Below, piece after piece: positions 15,459 to 25,454 of a stretch of DNA of 64,000 nucleotides. The position numbers and the translations under genes were made by a program. Origin of the DNA: Aliikangiella coralliicola (GTDB lineage: Bacteria; Pseudomonadota; Gammaproteobacteria; Enterobacterales; Kangiellaceae). The stretch covers positions 124,001-188,000 of the forward strand of contig NZ_ML660161.1 in NCBI RefSeq assembly GCF_007004725.1. The letters run 5' to 3'. The notes below the pieces were generated by a model, which had not been told where the DNA came from, did not search any database, and saw nothing but the letters and a program-made list of their open reading frames with translations. Every line of letters starts with the position of its first letter. Positions within the stretch are counted from its first letter, which is position 1.

Positions 15459-16223
15459 ATGACGGTTTCTTCTTATTCTGATTTGGCGGGTTGTAATGTG
15501 CTAATTACCGGGGGAGGGTCTGGTATTGGTGCTTGTTTGGTAGAGAGTTTTTGTGCACAAGGCGCGAATGTCGCTTTTGTTTCAATCGACAAAGAGAATT
15601 CTGAAAGCTTGTGCCATAAAGTCAATCAGCGAGTTGGCGTGTCTCCCTTATTTATCGAATGCGACATTGCTGATGTTGAGACTTTGAATGAATCGATAAA
15701 ATTGATCATCAGCAAAATTGGTGAAATCGATATTCTCATCAACAATGCGGCGAATGACGCTCGCCACAACTTGGAAAACTTCACTGCACAACAATGGGAT
15801 GAAAGTTTAAACGTGAACCTTCGTCCGCACTTTTTTACTGCACAAGCTGTTACTCAGGGGATGAAAAAAAAGCAGGGTGGCAGCATCATTAATATTGGAT
15901 CGAATTCGGCGTTACTTGGGCTGTCAGGTTATCCCGCTTACGTTGCGGCTAAAGCAGGGATCGTCGGCCTCAGCAAAGCTTTGGCGCGCGAGTTAGGTAG
16001 CGACGGTATTCGAGTCAATACGCTCATTCCTGGCTGGGTAATGACTGAAAAACAACGCAAACTTTGGGCGACTCCGGAAGCTGTGGAGCAATGTCTCGCA
16101 GAGCAATGCTTACAATCGACAATATCTGAACAAGACGTTGCGAATGCAGCGCTGTTTTTGGCATCGACGGCTTCCAAAATGATTACCGGGCAGATGATCG
16201 TTGTTGATGGTGGTAGAGCGTGA
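15459..16223 (+). CDS. SDR-family aldose dehydrogenase, probable D-galactose 1-dehydrogenase
   Basis: Product of 254 residues, a classical short-chain dehydrogenase. NAD(P)-binding TGGGSGIG at 17-24, NNAAN at about 95-99, catalytic S148, Y161 and K165 (YVAAK). The NNAANDxRH segment is typical of SDR aldose 1-dehydrogenases acting on galactose, arabinose or fucose. In this cluster it should oxidise D-galactose to galactono-lactone, the first step of the De Ley-Doudoroff pathway. The next gene starts inside its stop codon, so the two are translationally coupled. D-fucose or L-arabinose specificity is an alternative, but the kinase and aldolase next door are of the galactonate type. Confidence 0.85.
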   Translation: MTVSSYSDLAGCNVLITGGGSGIGACLVESFCAQGANVAFVSIDKENSESLCHKVNQRVGVSPLFIECDIADVETLNESIKLIISKIGEIDILINNAANDARHNLENFTAQQWDESLNVNLRPHFFTAQAVTQGMKKKQGGSIINIGSNSALLGLSGYPAYVAAKAGIVGLSKALARELGSDGIRVNTLIPGWVMTEKQRKLWATPEAVEQCLAEQCLQSTISEQDVANAALFLASTASKMITGQMIVVDGGRA

Positions 16224-17125
16224 GTCGATTGATCGCAGTCGATTGGGGGTCGTCGAGTTTCAGAGCCTACTTAGTGGAGTCGACCGGAAAATTACTTGAT
16301 ACGATAAAAAGTGATCAGGGAATTTTTAATCTGACTCGCGACGACATTGAGACTTGTTTTAAAAGCCAATGTGCATCTTGGCTTGATAAATTTCCCCAGG
16401 CCGGTGTTTTAATGTCGGGAATGGTCGGCAGCAGGAACGGCCTAAAAGAAACGCAATATTTACCAACACCTTGTAGTGCCAAGACGATATCTTTAGCTCT
16501 GGAAAGTGTCGAGTTATTCGATAGATCAGTCAAGATTGTTCCAGGTTTATGTTTTATCGAAGACGAAAAAACGTCAGATGTGATGCGGGGAGAAGAAGTT
16601 CAAATACTTGGCGCTGTTAACAAATTATCGAATGATTGTGAGCTAATTTGTTTGCCGGGTACTCATAGTAAATGGGCCGTTGTAGAAGATGGAAAAATTC
16701 GTCGGTTCTCAACTTTTGCTTCAGGTGAAATGTATTCCACGTTACTTTCTTTAGATCTTTTTAAAGGGATTATTTTTTCAAAAAGCTTTGATAAAGAATC
16801 CTTTCAGAAGGGACTTGATGCAAGCTTTCAAACTGCAGGGTTTCTCAATTCAATTTTTTCTGGACGTGTAAAGTTGCTTTCCGGCGAACTCGATGACATA
16901 CATCTGTCTTCCTATCTTTCGGGAGTGATTATTGGTTACGAGATTCTGTCCGCCACCAAAATATATTCGAGTAATTCCAAAGTCGTTATTGTTGGCAGTC
17001 ATTACCTTCAGGAGCTTTACACACTAGCTTTTTCACACTTTAATATTGAGAGTTTTTGCTTAGAGCCAGACACAACTTATGTGTCTGGTATCTACTCACT
17101 TGCAAAACAAAATAATTATTTTTAA
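16220..17125 (+). CDS. dgoK: 2-dehydro-3-deoxygalactonokinase
   Basis: Product of 301 residues that phosphorylates 2-keto-3-deoxygalactonate (KDGal) at C6 with ATP. The family N-terminus with the phosphate-1 loop DWGSSSFRAYL (8-18) and the internal LPGTHSKWA plus FSTFASGEMYS motifs are present, and length matches DgoK. Translation begins at GTG overlapping the last codons of the upstream dehydrogenase. The downstream aldolase begins 11 bp after its stop, giving a tight operon. Assignment is firm as a family; specificity follows from the neighbours. Confidence 0.92.
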   Translation: MSRLIAVDWGSSSFRAYLVESTGKLLDTIKSDQGIFNLTRDDIETCFKSQCASWLDKFPQAGVLMSGMVGSRNGLKETQYLPTPCSAKTISLALESVELFDRSVKIVPGLCFIEDEKTSDVMRGEEVQILGAVNKLSNDCELICLPGTHSKWAVVEDGKIRRFSTFASGEMYSTLLSLDLFKGIIFSKSFDKESFQKGLDASFQTAGFLNSIFSGRVKLLSGELDDIHLSSYLSGVIIGYEILSATKIYSSNSKVVIVGSHYLQELYTLAFSHFNIESFCLEPDTTYVSGIYSLAKQNNYF

Positions 17126-17136
17126 AAGTCAGTTTA

Positions 17137-17775
17137 ATGATGAAACTTAATGAAATAAATGATGCACCAATCGTCGCAATTTTACGGCACTTATCACCAA
17201 GCACGGCTGTTGATGTGATGAATGTTTTGATTGATAGCGGGATCAAAATTATTGAAGTACCACTGAATTCTCAAGATGCTATTTTATCCATCGAAAAAAT
17301 GAGTAACTCAATCAACAATGAAGCAATTGTCGGTGCGGGAACGGTCATTTCAGAATCTCAAGTTGAAGCGGTTCATAATGCAGGTGGAAGGATAATCGTT
17401 TCTCCTAATTACAACCCAAATGTCATTCAAAAAACGAAATTATTGAATATGGTATCGATGCCCGGTTGTGGAACTTCATCTGAAATTTTCAACGCATTGG
17501 AAGCGGGCGCCGATGCGATAAAGTTATTTCCAGCTGAAACGCTTCCACCAAGTTGGGTTAAGGCAATGAATGTGGTGTTGCCTCAAAACACACAATGTTT
17601 TGTTGTGGGAGGTGTTAGTGAAAAAAATATGGGTCAGTATATGAAAGCGGGTGCTTTTGGATTTGGCATTGGCAGTTCACTGTATAAGCCTGGTATGTCA
17701 TTAGCAGAAATAAAAAACAACGCAACCAGGATAATGACTGCTTATCGCAAAGCAAAAAGTGAAATGTCGCAGTGA
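17137..17775 (+). CDS. dgoA: 2-dehydro-3-deoxy-6-phosphogalactonate aldolase
   Basis: Product of 212 residues, a KDPG/KDPGal-type class I aldolase (TIM barrel). Schiff-base Lys129 in DAIKLFPAE, with the family's IVAILRH and IEVPLNS segments near the N-terminus and VVGGVS late in the chain. It splits KDPGal to pyruvate and glyceraldehyde-3-phosphate, the last step of the pathway. It starts with two consecutive Met codons; either could be used. It is sandwiched between dgoK and the dehydratase in one operon. Confidence 0.9.
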   Translation: MMKLNEINDAPIVAILRHLSPSTAVDVMNVLIDSGIKIIEVPLNSQDAILSIEKMSNSINNEAIVGAGTVISESQVEAVHNAGGRIIVSPNYNPNVIQKTKLLNMVSMPGCGTSSEIFNALEAGADAIKLFPAETLPPSWVKAMNVVLPQNTQCFVVGGVSEKNMGQYMKAGAFGFGIGSSLYKPGMSLAEIKNNATRIMTAYRKAKSEMSQ

Positions 17776-17794
17776 TGGTATGAAGGATAAACAA

Positions 17795-19573
17795 ATGAGT
17801 TTGAAAAAGAAGTTACGTAGTAGAGATTGGTTTGATGATCCACTCAATCCCGGCATGACCGCACTGTATCTGGAGCGTTACTTGAACTATGGACTAACAG
17901 TTGAAGAGCTTCAGTCAGCAAGACCAATTATTGGCATTGCCCAAACGGGTTCTGATCTTGTTCCCTGTAATCGAAGTCATGTTGAAATGGCTAAGAGAAT
18001 TAAAGATGGTGTTAGAGATGCAGGTGGCATTGCCATTGAATTTCCTGTTCATCCAATACAGGAAACCGGAAGAAGACCGACTGCCGCATTAGATCGAAAT
18101 TTACAATGTATTTCACTGATCGAAATTCTTCATGGCTATCCTTTAGATGCTGTGGTGTTAACAACAGGTTGTGATAAAACAACGCCCGCATTATTGATGG
18201 CTGCGGCAAGTGTTAATTTACCTTCAATCGCTTTTTCTTGTGGGCCAATGCTTAACGGCGACTATAAAGGAAGGTGCGTTGGTTCAGGAACCGTGATCTG
18301 GGAAGCAAGAAAAGCCCATTCGAAAGGTGAAATTGACTATGAGGAATTTATTTCTCTGGTTGCTGGCTCTGCGCCTTCGGCTGGCCATTGTAATACGATG
18401 GGAACCGCGTTAACGATGAACTGTCTGGCAGAAGCCTTGGGCATGATGCTGCCGGGAAGTGCAAGTATTCCAGCGCCCTATCGCGAAAGAGCACAGATGG
18501 CATATCATACCGGAAAAAGAATTGTTGAAATGGTGCACGAAGATTTAACGCCGGATAAAATTTTAACCAGGGAAGCATTCGAAAATTCAATTGTCACTTG
18601 CTCTGCAATTGGCGGCTCTACCAATGCCCCGGTGCATATCAATGCGATTGCCAAACACGCCGGTGTGGAATTAGATATTCAGGACTGGCAATCATATGGA
18701 CAGAAAGTACCCCAGTTGGTTAACTGCCAACCGGTTGGCAAATACTTGAGTGAGGACTTTCATAAAGCGGGTGGTTTGTCCGCAGTGATGAAAACACTTG
18801 TCGATAATCAACTTGTTAACCCGACGACAGTCACGGTAACGGGTAAAACACTCGCTGAAAACTACCAACATTCTCTAGTGATCAACGAGGATGTTATTAA
18901 GCCTTTGGAGAAGCCTGTTAATTCAGACGCAGGTTTGATGGTATTGAGTGGAAATTTGTTTGATTCTGCAATTATGAAAACATCAGCAATCACGCAAGAA
19001 TTTAAAGCTCGGTACTTGTCCAATAGCGATAACCCTAATGTGTTTACTGGTAATGTGATTGTTTTCAATGGTCCGGAACATTACCACCGTGATATAGAAA
19101 ACCCTGAACTGAAAATTGATGAAAATTCAATTTTGGTGATGCGATATGCCGGTCCAATCGGCTATCCCGGTTCTGCAGAGGTAGTTAACATGCAGCCGCC
19201 AGGATACCTGTTAAAAAAAGGAATTAGCGCCTTACCAACAATCGGTGATGGAAGACAAAGTGGAACTTCTGGTTCGCCATCAATTCTCAACTGTTCACCT
19301 GAAGCTGCAAGAGGAGGTGGTTTAGCACTTTTGAAAAATGGTGATAAAGTTAAAATCGATTTGAATAACCATCGAGTCGATGCATTGCTGAGTGAAGATG
19401 AATTGAGGTCGCGATATGATGCGCTTAAGGAAAAGCAACTCTATCCTGAAAGCCAGACCTGGTGGCAAGAAATTTATAAAGAGAATGTATCCGATCTCGC
19501 TGATGGTGCGGTGTTTGAGCGGATGGTTAAGTATCGTAATATATCCAAAGGGTTACCGCGTCATTCTCACTAG
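17795..19573 (+). CDS. IlvD/Edd-family sugar-acid dehydratase (probable galactonate dehydratase)
   Basis: Product of 592 residues from the ATG preceded by AAGGA. An upstream GTG in frame (17759) would overlap dgoA and add an atypical 12-residue extension. Family motifs: PCNRSH (Cys58), TGCDKTTPALL (Cys126) and AGHCNTMGTA (Cys199), the three iron-sulphur cysteines known from L-arabinonate dehydratase, and SGTSGSPS (about 489-496), the loop with the catalytic Ser. The enzyme removes water from an aldonic acid to give a 2-keto-3-deoxy acid. In this operon the substrate should be D-galactonate, replacing the unrelated enolase-superfamily DgoD. Arabinonate or fuconate activity is possible as well. 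It is the last gene of the operon before a terminator. Confidence 0.87.
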   Translation: MSLKKKLRSRDWFDDPLNPGMTALYLERYLNYGLTVEELQSARPIIGIAQTGSDLVPCNRSHVEMAKRIKDGVRDAGGIAIEFPVHPIQETGRRPTAALDRNLQCISLIEILHGYPLDAVVLTTGCDKTTPALLMAAASVNLPSIAFSCGPMLNGDYKGRCVGSGTVIWEARKAHSKGEIDYEEFISLVAGSAPSAGHCNTMGTALTMNCLAEALGMMLPGSASIPAPYRERAQMAYHTGKRIVEMVHEDLTPDKILTREAFENSIVTCSAIGGSTNAPVHINAIAKHAGVELDIQDWQSYGQKVPQLVNCQPVGKYLSEDFHKAGGLSAVMKTLVDNQLVNPTTVTVTGKTLAENYQHSLVINEDVIKPLEKPVNSDAGLMVLSGNLFDSAIMKTSAITQEFKARYLSNSDNPNVFTGNVIVFNGPEHYHRDIENPELKIDENSILVMRYAGPIGYPGSAEVVNMQPPGYLLKKGISALPTIGDGRQSGTSGSPSILNCSPEAARGGGLALLKNGDKVKIDLNNHRVDALLSEDELRSRYDALKEKQLYPESQTWWQEIYKENVSDLADGAVFERMVKYRNISKGLPRHSH

Positions 19574-19601
19574 CTCAGAAAAATCATTTATTTTGGTGAA
19601 T

Positions 19602-19632
19602 TGACTTAGGCTGTCAGTGCTAAGTCATTTTT
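19602..19632 (+). terminator. Terminator of the galactonate operon
   Basis: TGACTTAG/CTAAGTCA perfect 8-bp stem with a 10-nt loop, directly followed by TTTTT, 28 bp after the dehydratase stop. Confidence 0.8.
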
Positions 19633-20002
19633 CCATGACTAATTCCACGCCTGTTTTCTTCCCTTATTGAACGAACCTGTTCCGCCAATCTCCCTTGATT
19701 TTCATGACACAGTTATCACTCTATTTTAAAGAACGCCCTTTAATAATCTTATTTATAGTATAAATATTGCAAAATAAGTGCTTCAACATTAATATTTCAC
19801 TCGAACTCGCAGAATGTTCTTCGAAATCAGTTAGTAAGGTCAAACTAAGTCGTGAAATAGCCTGGTTGTTTACTGGTATACACGAAGCAATTGCTTTTCA
19901 GGTATGAACAACATGCTGTGGATACTCAGTGAAGTAGAGAAAAGAGCGCAGTTACATTTACCAATAAATAATATTTATTCGAATAATAATAAGGGGCCAG
20001 TT
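19633..20002. other. Gene-free spacer before the M43 protease
   Basis: AT-rich spacer. It holds the 13-mer ATAAATATTGCAA at 19760-19772, which is shared with the spacer before the TonB receptor (4080-4092). The protease start is set by AAGGGG at about 19991. An ATG at 19904 is in frame with the protease but would put 33 polar residues before the signal peptide. No other structure seen. Confidence 0.5.
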
Positions 20003-23000
20003 ATGAAAGTTTTATTTGGCCGATTGGTTTCGACAGTTTTGTTGATATCAATCGCCTCGCCATTTGTCGAAAGTCGAAATATGTTGTCGCACACATCGGT
20101 CACTGATTCATGTGGTACTGATCATGTTATGTCGCAGTTTTATCAGCGATACCCGATGGAATATGAAAATGCAAAGCAATATCGAAAGGAGTCAATGAGA
20201 AAACTAAAACAAAACAGTAATGTGCCAGATATTTATACTATTCCCGTGGTGTTCCATGTTTTTGGACGGGAATATAATGGTGGCACCCAAGTTGATTATG
20301 AGCGAGTGTTGGAAGCTTTAGTAAAAACAAACGAAGATTTCCAGGGATTGGCGGAAGACTGGGACGAAGTAAAAACTGATTGGGGTGGAGAAAAACAAAA
20401 GTTAGATATCCAATTTAAATTAGCTACCATCGATCCTGTGGGCAACCCAACAACAGGCGTAATTTTTCACCCAAAGTTGTCGGGGTTTGGTCACGGTCAA
20501 GGATATGACGAGCAAATTCAAAAACATGCCTGGGATAATTATCGGTATATGAATGTTTATATCATGAACGATTTGTATAACGATGGCGTTCTTAATAATT
20601 CAGGCGTGGCATGGTATCCAAGTGTCACTATGTCTGATAGTAACTTAGCAAGGGTTGTTTATAACGGCAGCTATCTTGGTTCCAACACTAACGAAAATTT
20701 TCGATCAGTTTTAACTCATGAGTTTGGACACTGGGTCGACCTTCCTCATACTTTCAATGGCGGTTGTAATGTCGCAAATGAAGAGAATAATCTATGTGAA
20801 TCCACCGGTGACTATGTTTGTGATACGCCACAACAAGATAATTCCGGGCTAGGTGAAGGCGACTTAAACTGTGCTGACAAAGTTATCAATTGGCAAAATT
20901 TTATGGACTACACCAGTCAATATGCCAATTTTACTCAAGGCCAGGTAGATAGAATGCTAGCTGCGCTTCAGCATCCCGCGCGGGTAACATTATGGAGCGA
21001 TGAAAACATTGCTGCTACCGGCGCATTAGCGACACCACAACCGAATGTCATTTTATCGAATAGTCGTCTTGATGAAGATTTCCTTAATGATGGCTCTTTT
21101 AACCAAGCGATCCAGCTTGAAGCTGTTTTGGGAGCCAGGTTTGCGGCGGATAACGGAGCGCTGATTGAAGGGACTGATTATGTTGTGACGGGGCTACCTG
21201 CTGGCCTGTCATTATCAATCAACCTGCAAAGCAATACCGCGGCAGTTTTGACAATCAATGGAAATGCCCAGAGTCATGAACAGATTAACTCAGGAAGTTT
21301 TTCTCTAAGTTGGCTAGACGGTGCAATTGAAGGTGGTCTCGACTCTATTTCCGACCCACAGTCAACGCTTCAATTTAATTTTGCCGATGCTTATCAAGGA
21401 TATGATCACCATGCACCGACGGTTAGCTGGGGTGGTTACACTCATATTACCAACGTGCAGTTTGTGACAATTAATAATGATACGACTGAGGAAACTTACG
21501 CAGATTATACCGCTACTGAAATCGCCGATGTAGCAGAAGGAGACTCGCACTCACTTTCAATCACACTGAACAAAGGCAATAGTGGAGAGAACGATACCAA
21601 TCGAATTCGCGTGTGGGCTGACTGGAACGGTGATTTTGTTTTTGCTGATAACGAGTTGGTCGCCTCTCACGAAGTCATGATAAGTGAGTTTTCTGGTGAT
21701 GAATATGCCTACTCAACCATGATCAATATTCCGCATTTTAGCAATACCGATAAGAATGTTGGGCTACGTGTGATGGTTCATTATTTAAATGGAGATGATG
21801 GGGACTCTGCGTATGGAAATCTGGATTCTGGAGATGTAGAAGATTACGGTATTAACATCGCCGCTGAAACTTCTTCCGTTGTCGCTGAATTCGGTGTCGA
21901 TAATTTTAGTAAGCACATCAACAATGTTTTTACTTTTTCAGATTTGTCGATATCAGATAACACTATTACTCAATGGCAGTGGACTTTTGAGGGCGGCACT
22001 CCTGAAACTTCAACAGAACAACAACCCGCTGTTGTTTTTCGAGGCGAAGGCCAATTCGACGTGACTTTAACTGTCACAGATGCTTCCGGCAACTCTCATA
22101 CCACGACTAAGCAAAACTTTATTCAACCCTATTTTGCGCCACAATGTAAACCGACGGCAAACTGGTGGGGCTACGCCCATGTTGCAGGTGTCAAATTTAT
22201 TGATATTGATAACACGCCCGGTGATACCAAGGGAAATGGTTATACACCTTACTACAACGAATTTTTTACTGCGGCAAATAGTGGTGAAACTTATCCTTTA
22301 ACGATTTACAGTAATTCTGGTGATTCAGATTCGGATTATCAGCGAACACGTGCATGGTTTGATTGGAATGGCGATGGTATTTACAGTGATGAAGAAGCTG
22401 TTCTCGATCATCGTTTTAAGGCAACAGAAAAGCATACTTCAGTTGCCGTTAATGCAGATATATTAATCCCTGACAATGCAGTCAGCGGAAAAATAATGAT
22501 GAGAATACTCAATGCCTTTGGTGGATATGACAATCAGGGAACATGGGGAGATACCGCTTGTGATAATTTAGACAGTGGGGAATATGAAGACTACGCAGTC
22601 TTTATTGATGAAGATATTTCTCATCTCAACTCACTTAACTATTCAACTGATTATTTCAGCGAAGCGTTTATTAATAATGGTACTTTTGAGAATAATGAAG
22701 TCGTCATTAGCACAGTAGCTAACGCTCGGTTTGCTCGCTCTAGTGGAGCATTAGAGCAAGGCGCAGACTATGTCATTAATGGGTTGCCACAGGGGATTAC
22801 TGCGACCATTACGCTAAATAGCCAAACATCCGCCACGCTTATTTTTAGCGGTGCTGCTGAGGCAAATGAACAAACTGATAATGTCGTTGCAACTTTAACC
22901 TGGCTAGACCCTGCACTAGCGGGTGGTACTGCAAGTATCAGCGAATCCACTCAGGACTTTCAATTCAGTTTTATTGATGCGTATACCAGTTATGATCACG

Positions 23001-24937
23001 ATTACCCAGACATCTCTTACTGTTGTTATATCACCACGTCAAATGTGCGCTTTGGAACGGTAGACCACGCATCTGAAAATGAAAACTATAGCAATTTAAC
23101 TGAATCAATGAGCTCAACTTTCGAACAAGGGGACTCATTTGAAATAGAAGTGACAGTGACACCGGGCGCTGGTGGACCTAACGATAACAACCGTGTTCGA
23201 ATTTGGGCTGATTGGAATGGCGATTATGTCTTTTCAGAAAACGAATTAGTTTATTCTGAAGTCATCAATAATTCTCAAATGGTCGATGGAAAATATGTCG
23301 TTAGAGCGACGATCAATATCCCACATTATGCAGTGACGGATCGACAAATTGGTTTGCGTATTGTGACCCACTATCTTGATGGTGTCGGCGGCGAAACTGC
23401 ATATTCTCAACTCGATTCTGGAGAAACCGAGGATTATGGTCTGTTTATTGAAAGTTCGGGACTAACGACAATTGCTGATTTCGCTGTGGATAATGTGGCT
23501 GTGCTGATTCGTCACCCGGTTAATTTCAATGACCTGTCGAGTTCTGAAGACACTATTGAAACATGGGATTGGACTTTCTCTGGTGGCACTCCTGAGAGTT
23601 ATCAGGGAGAGACTCCACCGCCAATTGTCTACAATGCGCCTGGTGTTTATCCTGTTTCACTAACGGTGACTGATTCAGAAGAAGTTTCGCATACGACAAC
23701 AAAAGAAAATTTGATTACCGCCAAGTTTGCACCGAGTTGTGTCGGAGCAGCAGAGTGGGCTGTATATGGACATATTTCTGGGTTGGTTTTCGCCGATATT
23801 GAAAATGTCGAAACAAATAATACCAATACTGGACATAGCTCCTATCTGGAAGAATTTTCAACTGAAGTCATGGTTGGAAGTAGTTATCAATTAGTTGTCC
23901 ACGCCAATTCGGGTAGCGGAAAGAATAATGATTCTCAACGATTTAAAGTGTGGATTGATTGGAATGGAAACGGAGAGCTTGAAGAGTCTGAAGTTATTCA
24001 TAATGAAACATTTACCGCAGCAGATGAAGGAGAGTCGTTGCAGTTAACCACTGATGTTGCAATTCCTGATTCAGCGGTCACTGGTCTAGTCATCATGCGT
24101 GTCATGGTCGCTTATAACGACGCGGCGAGTGATGAAGGGGCTTGTGCAACCTTAGATAGTGGAGAATTTGAAGATTATGCCTTGGTAGTTAAAACCGATG
24201 AAAACAATCAAAATTACGGTCGATTAATGCTTTCCGATAGTAGTTTCGAACTACGCGAAAATATTGATTCGAGTGTTACCCTTTCGATAAGCCGTACTGG
24301 TGGAAGTGATGGAGAAACTAAAGCTGATTTCAATGTTGGAAATGCTCGTGTTCAATTGGATCAGCAGAGTTTAGTCTGGGCAAGTGGCGAACAAAATAGT
24401 CAGGCATTGACAATTAATTTTATCAATGATGATTCAAACCAGGGAAATGAAATGGTTGATCTGATGGTTTACCAAATGGTTAATGATAATTTGATAGAAG
24501 AGCAGCAAGTGAGCCTTACTTTGCTTGATGATGAAAGTAACCAAGCTCCGACAATTGATTTACCAGATGACTTTGAAGTCGAAGTTTCTAAGCCCGTCGA
24601 AATAACAGCGCAGGTCAACGACGCAGAAGACGAAACTGTGACTATGCTCTGGGCGCAAACTGCGGGAAGTGATATTAACTTTGAAGGAGAATCAACGACG
24701 AGCATTCGTTTTGATGCACCGTCGGCAGAAGAAGAGCTTGAATTCAAATTAACTGTGACTGATAGTTTTAATGTTGTTACTGAACAATCGATTCGAGTGA
24801 AGGTTGTAAAACCATCAAGTGATGATGGAGGGGGCGATGATAGTGGAGATGAAGATAGCAGTAGCGGTGGTGGTTCTTTCTACTGGATGATCCTTTTACT
24901 TTTATTTACCACGATTTCCAGAAAATTTAAAAGATAA
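20003..24937 (+). CDS. Secreted M43-type zinc metalloprotease with GEVED, PKD and GlyGly-CTERM domains
   Basis: Product of 1644 residues from the ATG after AAGGGG. A signal peptide (MKVLFGRLVSTVLL...) and pro-region lead to a pappalysin-like catalytic domain with the zinc motif HEFGHWVDLPH (239-249) and Met-turn NFMDY (Met301). Then a repeated block: a spacer domain, GEVED domain (WADWNGD...DSGDVEDYG), PKD domain, second GEVED. The block occurs twice, about 1.59 kb apart (roughly 355-870 and 880-1396). A Calx-beta-like domain (about 1405-1510), another Ig/PKD-like domain and a GlyGly-CTERM tail (SSSGGGS, hydrophobic helix, RKFKR) follow. It should be exported, processed by rhombosortase and surface-attached or released; protein substrate unknown. 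Single gene between two terminators. Confidence 0.9.
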   Translation: MKVLFGRLVSTVLLISIASPFVESRNMLSHTSVTDSCGTDHVMSQFYQRYPMEYENAKQYRKESMRKLKQNSNVPDIYTIPVVFHVFGREYNGGTQVDYERVLEALVKTNEDFQGLAEDWDEVKTDWGGEKQKLDIQFKLATIDPVGNPTTGVIFHPKLSGFGHGQGYDEQIQKHAWDNYRYMNVYIMNDLYNDGVLNNSGVAWYPSVTMSDSNLARVVYNGSYLGSNTNENFRSVLTHEFGHWVDLPHTFNGGCNVANEENNLCESTGDYVCDTPQQDNSGLGEGDLNCADKVINWQNFMDYTSQYANFTQGQVDRMLAALQHPARVTLWSDENIAATGALATPQPNVILSNSRLDEDFLNDGSFNQAIQLEAVLGARFAADNGALIEGTDYVVTGLPAGLSLSINLQSNTAAVLTINGNAQSHEQINSGSFSLSWLDGAIEGGLDSISDPQSTLQFNFADAYQGYDHHAPTVSWGGYTHITNVQFVTINNDTTEETYADYTATEIADVAEGDSHSLSITLNKGNSGENDTNRIRVWADWNGDFVFADNELVASHEVMISEFSGDEYAYSTMINIPHFSNTDKNVGLRVMVHYLNGDDGDSAYGNLDSGDVEDYGINIAAETSSVVAEFGVDNFSKHINNVFTFSDLSISDNTITQWQWTFEGGTPETSTEQQPAVVFRGEGQFDVTLTVTDASGNSHTTTKQNFIQPYFAPQCKPTANWWGYAHVAGVKFIDIDNTPGDTKGNGYTPYYNEFFTAANSGETYPLTIYSNSGDSDSDYQRTRAWFDWNGDGIYSDEEAVLDHRFKATEKHTSVAVNADILIPDNAVSGKIMMRILNAFGGYDNQGTWGDTACDNLDSGEYEDYAVFIDEDISHLNSLNYSTDYFSEAFINNGTFENNEVVISTVANARFARSSGALEQGADYVINGLPQGITATITLNSQTSATLIFSGAAEANEQTDNVVATLTWLDPALAGGTASISESTQDFQFSFIDAYTSYDHDYPDISYCCYITTSNVRFGTVDHASENENYSNLTESMSSTFEQGDSFEIEVTVTPGAGGPNDNNRVRIWADWNGDYVFSENELVYSEVINNSQMVDGKYVVRATINIPHYAVTDRQIGLRIVTHYLDGVGGETAYSQLDSGETEDYGLFIESSGLTTIADFAVDNVAVLIRHPVNFNDLSSSEDTIETWDWTFSGGTPESYQGETPPPIVYNAPGVYPVSLTVTDSEEVSHTTTKENLITAKFAPSCVGAAEWAVYGHISGLVFADIENVETNNTNTGHSSYLEEFSTEVMVGSSYQLVVHANSGSGKNNDSQRFKVWIDWNGNGELEESEVIHNETFTAADEGESLQLTTDVAIPDSAVTGLVIMRVMVAYNDAASDEGACATLDSGEFEDYALVVKTDENNQNYGRLMLSDSSFELRENIDSSVTLSISRTGGSDGETKADFNVGNARVQLDQQSLVWASGEQNSQALTINFINDDSNQGNEMVDLMVYQMVNDNLIEEQQVSLTLLDDESNQAPTIDLPDDFEVEVSKPVEITAQVNDAEDETVTMLWAQTAGSDINFEGESTTSIRFDAPSAEEELEFKLTVTDSFNVVTEQSIRVKVVKPSSDDGGGDDSGDEDSSSGGGSFYWMILLLLFTTISRKFKR

Positions 24938-24982
24938 ATCGATACAGGCCAGTTTTAGTTGGCCATCAAATATCACAACACT

Positions 24983-25012
24983 AAAAAAGCGAGTTTTAAA
25001 ACTCGCTTTTTT
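24983..25012. terminator. Terminator after the M43 protease gene
   Basis: A perfect 30-bp palindrome (arms start AAAAAAGCGAG and end CTCGCTTTTTT), 45 bp after the stop codon, with A and T runs at both ends so it can work in either direction. Confidence 0.88.
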
Positions 25013-25050
25013 GTACTATTTTTATTAAAAATAATTCTGGGAGGCATCGG

Positions 25051-25401
25051 GTGGCTAAAATAACTCATGTTGATATCGCCGGTATTGATGGCGGAAAACT
25101 AAAATCGTTCTACGGCGATCTTTTTGATTGGAATATTACTCGTCGTGATATTCCAACATTCGATTACTATGATATTGAAACCGAAGGCGAACTAACAGCA
25201 GGTATTAGACATGAACCCGAGGGAAGGGCGGAAATAACCATCTACATTGAAGTGGATGACGTTGAGGCCTATGTTGAAAAAGCTAAGTCTCTTGGTGTTA
25301 ATATTCGCATTCCACCGATGCAATATGGTGATTTGAAATTTGCAGTTATTGAAGATCCAGAAAAAAATCCGGTGGGCTTAACTCAGGCGAAAAGTAATTG
25401 A
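25051..25401 (+). CDS. VOC (glyoxalase/bleomycin-resistance) superfamily protein
   Basis: Product of 116 residues with a single VOC module: an N-terminal ITHVDIAGIDGGKLKSFYGDLFDWN strand-helix pattern, split here as ITHVDIAG and KSFYGDLFDW, and a C-terminal FAVIEDPEKNPVGL. The family uses a metal site in a beta-alpha-beta3 barrel for isomerase, dioxygenase or binding roles; the activity here is unknown. It starts at GTG behind a GGGAGG site. It is convergent with hpd and separated from it by a bidirectional terminator. Confidence 0.8.
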   Translation: MAKITHVDIAGIDGGKLKSFYGDLFDWNITRRDIPTFDYYDIETEGELTAGIRHEPEGRAEITIYIEVDDVEAYVEKAKSLGVNIRIPPMQYGDLKFAVIEDPEKNPVGLTQAKSN

Positions 25402-25454
25402 GACTTTGCCAGGTTTTAAGTAAAAATTGAATTCGGCAATCTTGGGGTGAGAAT

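Noticed and set aside
17759-17794. GTG start of the dehydratase overlapping dgoA
   Set aside because: The extension does not fit the family and the ATG at 17795 has AAGGA upstream.
19904-20002. Longer N-terminus for the M43 protease
   Set aside because: It would put 33 polar residues before a normal signal peptide, while the internal ATG has AAGGGG at good spacing.
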